Part shown: positions 22,887-30,274 of the stretch, one piece after another | Layout: each line of letters opens with the position of its first letter | Position numbering within the stretch: position 1 is the first letter of the stretch | From: Bacteroidales bacterium | GTDB lineage: Bacteria; Bacteroidota; Bacteroidia; Bacteroidales; UBA3824 | DNA length: 34,416 nucleotides | Direction of reading: 5' to 3' | Assembly (NCBI GenBank): GCA_017541145.1 | Contig: JAFXZT010000107.1 | Span: 1-34,416, forward strand | Notes under the pieces: model-generated | Databases searched by the model: none | Seen by the model: only the letters and a program-made list of their open reading frames with translations | Told to the model about the DNA's origin: nothing | Position numbers and translations under genes: made by a program

Positions 22887-22898
22887 GGGGGAGATAAA

Positions 22899-23351
22899 AT
22901 GAGTAGTGTAATTGATACATTAATTTTTGATAGAAATAATGCAAATTTAGTTTCTGGTGACCCTAAAGGTAAATACGATTATGTTGACTATAATAGGGTC
23001 GGCGAAGCTACCAATTATGTTGCAAATAGGCTTGTTAATGGCGGATATGATATAGATATAAATGCAAAAACAGATTGGGCAAATACAGATATTCCTAGAA
23101 ATACAGCTATGACAACATATCGTGCTAATGTTAAAACGATAATTGATGCGCTGGAATTACCAAATAATTTACCCACAACAAACAACAGTATATTAACGCT
23201 TCTTGGTGCTAACCAAATCGAAGAAGCATTATATACAGCGAATAATACTATTGATAGGATAATGATTTGGGACGACGTTGATGATTTAAATGAAACATGG
23301 GAAGAACTAGATGCTAAAGAGTTACAATGGGGGTCATATTTCGTAAAATAA
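22899..23351 (+). CDS. Tail/baseplate protein, unknown
   Basis: 150 residues. The protein begins SSVIDTLIFDRNNANLV and contains YVANRLVNGGYDIDIN and WANTDIPRNTAMTTYRANV, patterns seen in uncharacterised baseplate or fibre-associated genes of gut Bacillota phages. Located after the tip protein. Strong GGGGGGAG site. Function inferred from position. Confidence 0.6.
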   Translation: MSSVIDTLIFDRNNANLVSGDPKGKYDYVDYNRVGEATNYVANRLVNGGYDIDINAKTDWANTDIPRNTAMTTYRANVKTIIDALELPNNLPTTNNSILTLLGANQIEEALYTANNTIDRIMIWDDVDDLNETWEELDAKELQWGSYFVK

Positions 23352-23372
23352 ATAAAATGGGGGTGATAAATT

Positions 23373-23924
23373 ATGGCGGTTAGTACATTTTCGGCATCTG
23401 AAGTAGTAAGTAGAGAAAATGTGAATTCAAGAATTTCTGGAGTGAATCAAGATATAGCTGGTGTTAGTCAAAATATTGTCAGCATAAACTCTAATATTAC
23501 AGGAATAAACCGTAGTATTTCAAGCATAAACAGCAGTATTTCTTCAATAAATAATAATATTAGCTCTTTACAAACAAAAATTAATAATGCTCGTGCCGGA
23601 ACGTCACTTTATAATAATGGAAGTGGTAGTAATGGGTCTATAACATTATCTCAGAGTGTTGCAAATTTCAGTTATATTGAAATTTATACCGATAGCGGTC
23701 GTTGTCATAAGTTCCTTTCGCCTAATAACACATCAAAAAAGATATCATATGTAAATAATGACGGAAACGCCATAACGTGGATATCTAAAACTATTTCTTT
23801 CAGTGGCAAGTCTATATCTGTTACTAAACATGTTTCAGGATTTGCAACGAACCAACAAACTATAGTATATACCGATAAATCATCACCAATATATAAAGTC
23901 ATCGGTTATAAAAATAATATTTAA
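23373..23924 (+). CDS. Tail fibre-like protein (paralogue of the next gene)
   Basis: 183 residues. After an N-terminal peptide (AVSTFSASEVVSRENVNSRI) there is a coiled-coil-like repeat (IVSINSNITGINRSISSIN, about residues 30-70) suited to a trimeric fibre stalk, then a beta-rich domain beginning SLYNNGSGSNGSITLSQSVA. The start peptide and the C-terminal domain are shared with 23941-24369. GGGGGTGA site. Confidence 0.65.
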   Translation: MAVSTFSASEVVSRENVNSRISGVNQDIAGVSQNIVSINSNITGINRSISSINSSISSINNNISSLQTKINNARAGTSLYNNGSGSNGSITLSQSVANFSYIEIYTDSGRCHKFLSPNNTSKKISYVNNDGNAITWISKTISFSGKSISVTKHVSGFATNQQTIVYTDKSSPIYKVIGYKNNI

Positions 23925-23940
23925 TATAAGGGGGAATATT

Positions 23941-24369
23941 ATGGCAATATCTGAATTTGTATCAACCGAGCTTGTCTCTAGGGCAAATATTAATAACCGT
24001 ATTACACAGGCTAATTTATGTTTTCCGGTATCATTATATAATAATGCAAGTGGTACAAGTGGTACAGTGCCGTTGTCAGACAGTGCTGCTAATTATAATT
24101 ATCTTGAAATATATTTTAAAGATAATGACGATATTTATAATTCGATTAAAGCGTATAATTCTAATGGTAAAAAACTTTCATTAATTACAATTGCAACAGC
24201 GTCGACCGCTACAAGAGGCTGGATAAAAAATGCATCAGTATCAGTTAGCGGTAGCACTATTACATTTGAAGCCGAAAAAGGGCAACTAACAATTATAAAT
24301 AATGGCAATTCGACAATAGGCAATGGTGACTATATATTAATTTGCAGTGTAATAGGATATAAATATTAA
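23941..24369 (+). CDS. Tail fibre-like protein (paralogue of the previous gene)
   Basis: 142 residues. Same start (AISEFVSTELVSRANINNRI) and same C-terminal beta domain (SLYNNASGTSGTVPLSDSA, then YLEIYFKDN) as the gene upstream, but without the coiled-coil stalk repeats. Probably a duplicated receptor-contact domain. GGGGGAA site before ATG. Confidence 0.62.
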   Translation: MAISEFVSTELVSRANINNRITQANLCFPVSLYNNASGTSGTVPLSDSAANYNYLEIYFKDNDDIYNSIKAYNSNGKKLSLITIATASTATRGWIKNASVSVSGSTITFEAEKGQLTIINNGNSTIGNGDYILICSVIGYKY

Positions 24370-24395
24370 AATTTAATTAGGAGGAAAAATTAATT

Positions 24396-24683
24396 ATGGC
24401 AATTATAAAAGAAATAATCTTAGAAAACGGAGTGGTAATAAATTATCACAGGGTGGTGAGTGTAAATAATATCACTAATATATCAAGCATAATAGAAGTT
24501 GCTGGATATACCAGTAAAGCAAAAAGAGAAGAGGAAAAGCAAAAAATACAGTCCGGTGAAGAAATGAACGTATTTATTGATACAACATTCGTAAGTGTAC
24601 CGTATAACTCAACGTTAAATGTAAAATCAGCATACGATTATATTAAATCACTAGACAAATATCAGGGTTGTACTGATGACTAA
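24396..24683 (+). CDS. Small conserved tail-region protein
   Basis: 95 residues. The pattern 'ILENGVVINYHRVVSVN' plus 'EMNVFIDTTFVSVPYN' and 'SAYDYIKSLDKYQG' is seen among small proteins encoded near fibre genes of Bacillota phages. No function is established. AGGAGG site. Could be a fibre-assembly chaperone. Confidence 0.58.
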   Translation: MAIIKEIILENGVVINYHRVVSVNNITNISSIIEVAGYTSKAKREEEKQKIQSGEEMNVFIDTTFVSVPYNSTLNVKSAYDYIKSLDKYQGCTDD

Positions 24684-24703
24684 TATAAAAGGAGGAAAAT
24701 AAA

Positions 24704-24991
24704 ATGAGAGCTTTAGAAACATATCATCACAATTTTACTGAGGCTGGAACTTATACTTTTGATTTAGCAAATAATAAACCGTCACAATTATTAGTAAAAA
24801 ATTTAACTGATGACAATATTTTAATATCTTACGGCAATACAATAGATACTGCACACGATTCTTACGTATATATGGCTAAAAATACCGCTGAAGTGCTTGA
24901 TTATAAAGTTATTGATACAAGTGCAGGGGTTAAAGTAACAGTTCAAGCTGAAGGAACAGGAATAGTTGAACTTAGGATTTTAGATTATTAA
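24704..24991 (+). CDS. Small structural protein, unknown
   Basis: 95 residues, beta-predicted ('GTYTFDLANNKPSQLLVKNL', 'VTVQAEGTGIVELRIL'), resembling a short jelly-roll or Ig-like fold. Positioned between fibre-region genes, with AAAGGAGG site. Role probably structural; not recognised further. Confidence 0.55.
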   Translation: MRALETYHHNFTEAGTYTFDLANNKPSQLLVKNLTDDNILISYGNTIDTAHDSYVYMAKNTAEVLDYKVIDTSAGVKVTVQAEGTGIVELRILDY

Positions 24992-25006
24992 AAAGGGGGT
25001 TAAATA

Positions 25007-26605
25007 ATGAAAAAAAAATATAATACCCAACCTATATTTCAAAATTTAGATAATAGTAGTGGCGGCGCTGATGTTTCAGGCGTCACCGCTACTGCCGAAG
25101 ATGTCGACGAAGGCAAGGTTTTTGTTAATTCGTCAGGCACTGAAGTTACTGGTATTAGCACATATAAATCAGATTATACTACTTTAAATACTTTGGTTGG
25201 AAATACAACAGCAACGGCGGCAGATGTAGATTTAGGAAAATATTTTGTTAAATCCGACGGCACTCAAGGTACTGGTAGTTCTACCTATAAATCAGATTAT
25301 ACAGCGTTAAACACTCTTGTTGGTCAAACCACAGCAACAGCAAGTGACGTAGCTCAAGGAAAATTATTTGTTGCCTCTGACGGCACACAAACCACAGGAA
25401 CAGCAAGTGCTGGTGGCAGTGATGCGGATTTTATTAAAATGGTAGAAAGACCCGTAAACGCTACTATTACAGTCCCTAGTGGCGTTACTAAAATTGGACA
25501 ACATGTATTTCAGGACTGGCGGGATTTACAAAATATTACTTTGCCAAACAGTATTACAATTATCGATGGGCATGCGTTTTATAATTGTACAAATTTAGCG
25601 TTAACGTCTTTACCAAGTGGATTAACTGCTATTGGTAATTATGCGTTTTATAGTTGCACAAGTCTAGCATTAACAGCACTGCCGAGTAGTCTTACTAGTA
25701 TTGGTAATAGTGCATTTAATGGTTGTACAAATTTAGCATTAACAGCACTGCCGAGTAGTCTTACTAGTATTGGTAATAATGCATTCGTTAGTTGCGCAAG
25801 TCTAGCATTAACAGCACTCCCTAGTGGCCTTACTAGTATTGGTGAAAGTGCATTTCAAAATTGCACAAGTTTAGCATTAACAGCACTCCCTAGCAGTGTT
25901 ACTACTAGTATTGGTCAGTATACATTTTATGGTTGTACAGGATTAACGACAATGTCACTAGCAGATTTACCTAGCAGTGTTACTAGTATTGGTAGTAATG
26001 CATTTAATGGTTGTACAAATTTAACTTCCGTATCACTGCCTAGTACTATAACTAACATTAGTGAAAGAGCATTCTATAACTGTGAAAATTTGGAGCAAAT
26101 TAATTTGCCTAATGGATTAACTACTATTGGCAGAAGTTCTTTTGACCATTGTTATAAACTGAATTTATCCTCACTTCCTAATAGTATTACTACTATTGGA
26201 CAAGGTGCGTTTGGCGGAACTTTAATATCATTAACAGCGCTGCCGAGTAGTCTTACTACTATAAATACAAGTGCATTTTTTGGTTGTACAAACTTAGCAA
26301 TAACGGATTTTCCAAGCGGGTTAACTTCTATTGGACAAGAAATTTTTTCTGGTTGTACAGGATTAACAAATTTGACTTTCCATAGTGGTATAACTTCAAT
26401 AGGTTACATTGCATTTAATCATTGCACAGGACTAACAACAGTAACATTTGAGGGTAAACCTAATAGTATTCATAACAATGCATTTATTAGTTGCACAAAC
26501 CTAACAACAATAAACTGCCCATGGTCATCAGGTGCAGTATCTGGTGCGCCGTGGGGTGCTACTAATGCCACAATCGTATATGATTATGTGCCGCCAACAA
26601 CTTAA
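25007..26605 (+). CDS. Tail protein with BspA-type leucine-rich repeats (probable receptor-binding)
   Basis: 532 residues. The N-terminal part (about 25-130) has three copies of a roughly 40-residue repeat (TATAEDVDEGKVFVNSSGT; TATAADVDLGKYFVKSDGT; TATASDVAQGKLFVASDGT), a tail-attachment type repeat in Bacillota phages. Residues about 150-525 hold some 15 LRR_5 (BspA/Treponema) units of about 23 residues: L-x-x-LPSSLTSIGxxAFxxCTN. Such LRRs are surface binding modules; here the receptor-binding or adhesin role is inferred. No signal peptide or anchor is present, consistent with a virion protein. Strong AAAGGGGG site. Confidence 0.78.
   Translation: MKKKYNTQPIFQNLDNSSGGADVSGVTATAEDVDEGKVFVNSSGTEVTGISTYKSDYTTLNTLVGNTTATAADVDLGKYFVKSDGTQGTGSSTYKSDYTALNTLVGQTTATASDVAQGKLFVASDGTQTTGTASAGGSDADFIKMVERPVNATITVPSGVTKIGQHVFQDWRDLQNITLPNSITIIDGHAFYNCTNLALTSLPSGLTAIGNYAFYSCTSLALTALPSSLTSIGNSAFNGCTNLALTALPSSLTSIGNNAFVSCASLALTALPSGLTSIGESAFQNCTSLALTALPSSVTTSIGQYTFYGCTGLTTMSLADLPSSVTSIGSNAFNGCTNLTSVSLPSTITNISERAFYNCENLEQINLPNGLTTIGRSSFDHCYKLNLSSLPNSITTIGQGAFGGTLISLTALPSSLTTINTSAFFGCTNLAITDFPSGLTSIGQEIFSGCTGLTNLTFHSGITSIGYIAFNHCTGLTTVTFEGKPNSIHNNAFISCTNLTTINCPWSSGAVSGAPWGATNATIVYDYVPPTT
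25665..25940 (+). repeat. 69-bp tandem DNA repeat within the LRR gene
   Basis: Units start at 25665, 25734, 25803 and 25872 with the same phase, beginning TAGCATTAACAGCACT; units 1 and 2 are identical over 45 bases. The next unit is 3 bases longer (an extra Thr codon). Near-identity suggests recent unit duplication. Confidence 0.85.
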
Positions 26606-26735
26606 CCCTTTTAGGGCTTTTAGGGATGTTTTTTGTAGGGTTTAAAATCATTTTTATTATAAATAAGTGCAATAAATACCATAAAAAACATATAAAAAGG
26701 TGCAATAAATATATATAGAAAAGGAGAATTTAAAA

Positions 26736-26900
26736 ATGCAAAAATTAACAATGTATAGATTAATAGCAGATGAAAATAAATTAATTACTGACGGAACAGT
26801 GACTGGAAAAGTTATTGATGTTGCTCCGAATCGTAATCCGGATGATTTTTATGAAATTGATGAACCAGAAGAAGAGCCAAATAGGGAAGAGGAGGAATAA
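26736..26900 (+). CDS. Small acidic protein before the holin
   Basis: A 54-residue frame from ATG 26736 (AAAGGAG site), MQKLTMYRLIADENKLITDG, ending in a very acidic tail (DEPEEEPNREEEE). Small proteins of this sort often sit between tail fibre and holin genes in Bacillota phages. The gap before it (26606-26735) holds a weak AACCCT/AGGGTT hairpin and two copies of GTGCAATAAATA, nothing else. Confidence 0.6.
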   Translation: MQKLTMYRLIADENKLITDGTVTGKVIDVAPNRNPDDFYEIDEPEEEPNREEEE

Positions 26901-26905
26901 TATAT

Positions 26906-27250
26906 ATGGCAGAAAATAAAAAAACAGATAATGAACCAGTTGTAAAAGATGCCGTTACGCAAAATGAATTAGTTATAAAATTTTCAGAATTTATTGGTAA
27001 AGATACGTTTTCAAGTTTGGCATCATGTGCCACAATAGTAGGGTTACTGGTGCAATTCTTTAAAGGTTTTTCGGAAATACCACCACTTGGCCTAAGCATT
27101 ATTTTTAGTATAGTAATCAGTGGTTTAAAACTTATTTTATCCGGTGACTATCGTCGTGAAAATTTAATTTTGGCTATACTTAATGTCGTGCCAATAGCAC
27201 TGACGGCATCTGGCGGATATGATTTTGTAAATAAAATAGCTACCGCTTGA
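26906..27250 (+). CDS. Holin (probable)
   Basis: 114 residues. Hydrophilic N-terminus (about 1-33), then three hydrophobic segments (about 36-55, 61-78, 85-103), size and layout of a phage holin: SLASCATIVGLLVQFF, LGLSIIFSIVISGLKLIL, ILAILNVVPIALTASGG. Located before the lysin, though 0.9 kb of mostly non-coding DNA separates them. A GAGGAGG site is part of the upstream gene's Glu codons. Confidence 0.68.
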   Translation: MAENKKTDNEPVVKDAVTQNELVIKFSEFIGKDTFSSLASCATIVGLLVQFFKGFSEIPPLGLSIIFSIVISGLKLILSGDYRRENLILAILNVVPIALTASGGYDFVNKIATA

Positions 27251-27276
27251 TTTTAATAAATTTGATATGATACAAT
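27247..27276 (+). promoter_or_regulatory. Promoter at the end of the holin gene
   Basis: TTGATT (27247-27252), an 18-base spacer and TACAAT (27271-27276). It overlaps the holin stop and would start an RNA near 27283, ending at the terminator 27303-27343. Confidence 0.5.
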
Positions 27277-27302
27277 AAAAGAGCCGTATTATATTATCGC
27301 TT

Positions 27303-27343
27303 GGTCAACCCTTTTTTGTGTTTAGGGTTGACTTTCTTTTTTT
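27303..27343 (+). terminator. Terminator T1
   Basis: GTCAACCC (27304-27311) pairs with GGGTTGAC (27325-27332), followed by TTTCTTTTTTT. It is enclosed by a further 10-bp inverted repeat, TTATATTATC (27289-27298) and GATAATATAA (27349-27358). Confidence 0.8.
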
Positions 27344-27432
27344 GTTCTGATAATATAAGATAGTGCAATGTGTATGAACTGCCAATGATGATTGTTTGTA
27401 TAAGATTGTACAGTGTTCGTTATTATAGTCAT

Positions 27433-27475
27433 AAGTCAACTTCTGAGATAGGGATAGAGGTTGACTTTTGTTTTT
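27433..27475 (+). terminator. Terminator T2
   Basis: AAGTCAACTTCT (27433-27444) pairs with AGAGGTTGACTT (27456-27467), 12 bp with one G-U, followed by a U-rich run TTTTGTTTTT. The arms resemble those of T1. The 3' arm contains TTGACT, the -35 of the next promoter. Confidence 0.78.
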
Positions 27476-27489
27476 ATAAGAGTTATAAT
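27461..27489 (+). promoter_or_regulatory. Promoter nested in terminator T2
   Basis: TTGACT (27461-27466), exactly 17 bases, then perfect TATAAT (27484-27489). The -35 lies in the terminator's 3' arm. The RNA from about 27496 would end at T3 after about 40 nt. Confidence 0.6.
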
Positions 27490-27511
27490 GAAATTGTAAG
27501 TTGTTATTGGG

Positions 27512-27537
27512 CTCCTCAGATTTTCTGGGGAGTTTTT
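27512..27537 (+). terminator. Terminator T3
   Basis: CTCCTCAGA (27512-27520) pairs with TCTGGGGAG (27524-27532), 9 bp with one G-U and a TTT loop, then TTTTT. Confidence 0.75.
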
Positions 27538-27555
27538 ATTTCTTGTTTTTTTATA

Positions 27556-27584
27556 TTGTTTTTTTTATAATTGAATAGTATAAT
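27556..27584 (+). promoter_or_regulatory. Promoter of the 27.6-kb small RNA
   Basis: TTGTTT (27556-27561), 17 bases, perfect TATAAT (27579-27584). Transcription would start near 27591, inside the left arm of a 20-bp inverted repeat. Confidence 0.6.
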
Positions 27585-27590
27585 CTAGTT

Positions 27591-27791
27591 GTATTGATTT
27601 AATAAAAGTCTACGTATAAAGCATCCTTAAGTTTTAAATAGAAAACGTTTTATTACACACAATTCAAGATTTCTTATTTTTTATCTCTAACAAATAAATA
27701 ACTTTTTAACTTTTATTTTGTTATTAAATCAATGCAACTAAACTACCTGTGAGTTATACAAAATGTTTATTTTGTATAACTCGTTTTTTTT
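27591..27791 (+). ncRNA. Putative 200-nt small RNA closed by a long-range stem
   Basis: A promoter at 27556-27584 and terminator T4 at 27751-27791 bound this segment. Bases 27586-27605 are complementary to 27721-27740 over 20 positions, with only one U-G wobble, so an RNA starting near 27591 has its 5' end paired with 27721-27735, enclosing an A/U-rich interior of about 115 nt. No reading frame with a ribosome site lies inside. No known RNA family recognised, and no reverse transcriptase is encoded in the window. Confidence 0.55.
27751..27791 (+). terminator. Terminator T4
   Basis: GAGTTATACAAAAT (27751-27764) and ATTTTGTATAACTC (27769-27782): perfect 14-bp stem, GTTT loop, followed by G and eight T. 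One of the two strongest terminators in the window. Confidence 0.9.
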
Positions 27792-27829
27792 AAACTTTGT
27801 AGGACTTATGTGGCCTGCAGAGTTTTTTT
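27792..27829 (+). terminator. Terminator T5
   Basis: AAACTTTGTAGG (27792-27803) pairs with CCTGCAGAGTTT (27814-27825), 12 bp with two G-U pairs, ending in a run of seven T. Directly behind T4. Confidence 0.7.
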
Positions 27830-27890
27830 GATTTTTAGTAGGTAGCATTTTGCACAATGAAAAAACGTAAGGAAAAAGGTTACAAAAAAA

Positions 27891-27899
27891 TGTTATAAT
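27891..27899 (+). promoter_or_regulatory. Extended -10 promoter of the lysin operon
   Basis: TG-T-TATAAT (27891-27899). No clear -35 at the right distance. The leader to the first start codon (28017) is about 110 nt and contains AATTTAGT/ACTAAATT inverted repeats. Confidence 0.55.
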
Positions 27900-28016
27900 A
27901 AATATATAAATATTATTTGTCTGACCTGGATAAAATATAGCATGTTTTACAATTTAGTAAACTCCGAGTTAAAACTAAATTTATATACCAAAAATTACTG
28001 TATAGGGGGGCAAAAA

Positions 28017-28178
28017 ATGGGTGAAATTTTACTATTTTTAATTATTTTTGGTTTTGACAAATTTATTCATTTTAACACACTACAATTAATTCTTATTTGG
28101 GGGTGGTATTGTATCGCATGTATAGTTTACCAATTTAGGATTAAAAAAATATTTGGAGGTAAAAAAAATGAGCACTAA
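28017..28178 (+). CDS. Small membrane protein next to the lysin (second holin or antiholin candidate)
   Basis: 53 residues from ATG 28017 with a strong AGGGGGG site; a longer frame from 27942 has no ribosome site. Two hydrophobic segments (MGEILLFLIIFGF; TLQLILIWGWYCIACIVY) and a basic C-terminus (RIKKIFGGKKNEH). The overlap of 11 bases with the lysin gene supports a lysis role. Whether holin, antiholin or unrelated is not decided by sequence. Confidence 0.6.
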   Translation: MGEILLFLIIFGFDKFIHFNTLQLILIWGWYCIACIVYQFRIKKIFGGKKNEH

Positions 28179-29160
28179 AGGAATTGACGTATCAAAATGG
28201 CAAGGAGATATTGACTGGCAAAAGGTAAAAAATTCAGGTATTGATTTTGCAATTATTCGTGAGGGATATGGCAGAAAAGACCCGAACCAAGTTGATAAAA
28301 AGTTTTTACAAAATTACGAAAATGCAAAAAATGCTGGTATTCATCTCGGTTGCTATCATTATAGCTATGCAGACTCAGTTGACGACGCAAAAAGGGAAGC
28401 TGAATTCTGTATTGAAAACATAAACGGTAAACAATTTGAATATCCTATTTGTTTTGATATCGAGGATAAAGAACAATTAAAACTTACGACAAGGCAACGC
28501 ACTGATATTATAAAGACATTTTGTGAAGAATTAGAAAATGCTGGATATTATGCTATGCTCTACTGTAATTTAAATTGGTTAAATAATTATTTATATAGTG
28601 AGGAATTAATCCCGAGATTTGATTTATGGTTAGCACAATGGGGTATTGACTCTCCCTCTGTTTCTTGCGGTATTTGGCAATATACAAGTTCAGGAGCAGT
28701 TGACGGTATAAATGGAAATGTTGATATGGATATTGCAAATAAAGATTATCCTACATTAATGAGAATTATAGGATGCAATGGTTTTAATTCTACTTCTGGC
28801 GGCGAATATAAAGGAGAACCAGAACAGCAAAACAATTATAGTAATGTCCCTGAAGTCTATAAAGTACAGAAAGGTGATACTTTAAGCGGTATTTGTAATA
28901 GATATGGATTAAATATGTATGATGTGGCAAAACTAAATAATATTAGCAATGTTAATGTTATCTATGCCGGTGAACTATTGAAATTAAAATGTCCCGGAAA
29001 TAGTAATTCGTCGGACTCGATATATTATACAATCCAAAAGGGTGATACATTAACGTCAATAGCTAGAAAATACAACACAACAGTCAGTAAATTAGCTTAT
29101 GACAATAACATTAAAAATGTAAACAAAATATATGCTGGGCAAAAACTGGTTATAAAGTAG
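28168..29160 (+). CDS. Endolysin: GH25 muramidase with two LysM domains
   Basis: 330 residues from ATG 28168 (GGAGG site; the ATG at 28153 is inside that site's region). GH25 domain about 3-205: GIDVSKWQG with the first catalytic-site Asp, then CFDIED with the DxE pair (Asp 97, Glu 99), and later WLAQWG and GIWQYTSSG. Two LysM peptidoglycan-binding modules follow (about 230-275 YKVQKGDTLSGI; about 287-330 YYTIQKGDTLTSI). The enzyme cleaves the MurNAc-GlcNAc bond. No signal peptide, so it needs a holin. Confidence 0.96.
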   Translation: MSTKGIDVSKWQGDIDWQKVKNSGIDFAIIREGYGRKDPNQVDKKFLQNYENAKNAGIHLGCYHYSYADSVDDAKREAEFCIENINGKQFEYPICFDIEDKEQLKLTTRQRTDIIKTFCEELENAGYYAMLYCNLNWLNNYLYSEELIPRFDLWLAQWGIDSPSVSCGIWQYTSSGAVDGINGNVDMDIANKDYPTLMRIIGCNGFNSTSGGEYKGEPEQQNNYSNVPEVYKVQKGDTLSGICNRYGLNMYDVAKLNNISNVNVIYAGELLKLKCPGNSNSSDSIYYTIQKGDTLTSIARKYNTTVSKLAYDNNIKNVNKIYAGQKLVIK

Positions 29161-29168
29161 GTGATTAA

Positions 29169-29531
29169 ATGGAAAAACGAGGTATTAGAGTTGTAATGTA
29201 TGTTGCAGCAATAGTTTTATTTATTATATTAGTTTTTGCAGCTGGAGTAATAACTAGAGCCACACGTGGTTCTGGTTTTAATCAAACTATTTTGATTGTA
29301 AAAAGTGAACTTGAAACAGCTGAAAAACTATTAATTGAAAAAGATAGAGAGTTATTTGAAACATATAAAAATAACCCTTTTTCTGAAAATGGGCACGAAG
29401 CTGAAAAACTACTCCGTGAAAGATATCCTATGGAATATGGGCGTTACGTTGAGGCAAAAGGATATTTAGATGATTTATATTATACTAAATTTATGGTAGT
29501 AACAAATAGTTTAAGTAAAGGAGACAAATAA
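29169..29531 (+). CDS. Membrane-anchored protein after the lysin
   Basis: 120 residues. One N-terminal membrane helix (about 9-28, VVMYVAAIVLFIILVFAAGV) followed by a charged helical, probably external or cytoplasmic domain (LETAEKLLIEKDRELFETY). Lysis-module placement, 8 bases after the endolysin stop, suggests an accessory lysis or superinfection protein. Its stop overlaps the ParB-like ATG by one base. Not recognised. Confidence 0.6.
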   Translation: MEKRGIRVVMYVAAIVLFIILVFAAGVITRATRGSGFNQTILIVKSELETAEKLLIEKDRELFETYKNNPFSENGHEAEKLLRERYPMEYGRYVEAKGYLDDLYYTKFMVVTNSLSKGDK

Positions 29532-30274
29532 TGAAACTACAAAAAATAAAATTATCTGAAATTAAGCCGTATGAAAGAAACGCTAGAAAAAACGATGAAG
29601 CGGTTGAATATGTAATTAAAAGCATTAAACAATGTGAATATATAGCTCCGATTATACTAGACGAAAACAACGTTATTTTGGCTGGGCATACTAGATACAA
29701 AGCATTAAAAAAACTCGGATATAATGAAGCAGAATGCGTTATAAAAGAGGGCTTGACGGAAGAGCAAAAGAAAAAATACAGACTATTAGACAACAAAACT
29801 GCAGAATTTGCAGAGTGGGATTTTGATTTATTGAAAAACGAGCTTGACGGCCTTGATTTTGAAGATTTAGATATTGATTGGGGTATTGATGATTTTACAG
29901 AAGATTTTGAGGATGAAAATAATGACAGCAAATATACAGATGTTATTAATATACCTCAATATACTCCAACAGGTGAAAAACCTGATATATCAGAATTAAT
30001 TGACAGAAGTAAAACTAATGAATTAATACAAGAAATAAGCAAATCTAATATACAGCAAGATGTTAAAAACTTTTTAATTGCGGCTGCTTATAGACATTAT
30101 GTATTTAATTACAGTAAAATAGCCGAATACTATGCACACGCAGATAAAGATGTCCAAGAATTAATGGAAAAATCAGCACTGGTAATAATTGATTTAAATG
30201 ACGCTATAAAAAACGGATTTACTCGGTTAAAACAAGAACTTGCTGAGATTGAGGCGGAAGATAGAAATGATTGA
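29531..30274 (+). CDS. ParB-like nuclease-domain protein linked to DNA modification
   Basis: 247 residues. N-terminal ParB/Spo0J-like domain (about 1-95): IKPYERNARKND, then VILAGHTRYKALKKLGY with the GHxR box. Such domains often precede or fuse with adenine-specific methyltransferases; here no methyltransferase is present. The C-terminal part (about 135-240) is different: NIPQYTPTGEKPDISELIDR and FLIAAAYRHYVFNYSKIAEY, a helical domain recalling ParB-like phage proteins grouped with modification genes. Just downstream lie two TAGT genes, the first overlapping its stop, so a shared operon and function are likely. Confidence 0.82.
   Translation: MKLQKIKLSEIKPYERNARKNDEAVEYVIKSIKQCEYIAPIILDENNVILAGHTRYKALKKLGYNEAECVIKEGLTEEQKKKYRLLDNKTAEFAEWDFDLLKNELDGLDFEDLDIDWGIDDFTEDFEDENNDSKYTDVINIPQYTPTGEKPDISELIDRSKTNELIQEISKSNIQQDVKNFLIAAAYRHYVFNYSKIAEYYAHADKDVQELMEKSALVIIDLNDAIKNGFTRLKQELAEIEAEDRND

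Larger units (their letters stand above)
27251..28016 (+). other. 766-bp non-coding block with serial promoters and terminators (putative small RNAs)
   Basis: No credible gene occurs between the holin and the small membrane protein at 28017. Five intrinsic-terminator hairpins (27303, 27433, 27512, 27751, 27792) alternate with near-consensus promoters (27247, 27461, 27556, 27891 and a weaker one at 27328). The pattern suggests a set of short separate transcripts of about 45-200 nt rather than a protein-coding zone. Confidence 0.65.

Noticed and set aside
25007..26605. Diversity-generating retroelement target
   Set aside because: The repeated tail protein invites the idea, but there is no reverse transcriptase or template repeat, and the fold is LRR rather than C-type lectin.
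27370..27570. 66-residue open frame between the holin and lysin
   Set aside because: It runs through two terminator hairpins and a promoter, has no ribosome site, and looks random in composition.
27586..27791. Retron msr-msd
   Set aside because: The end-pairing looks similar, but no reverse transcriptase or retron effector is encoded in this complete genome.
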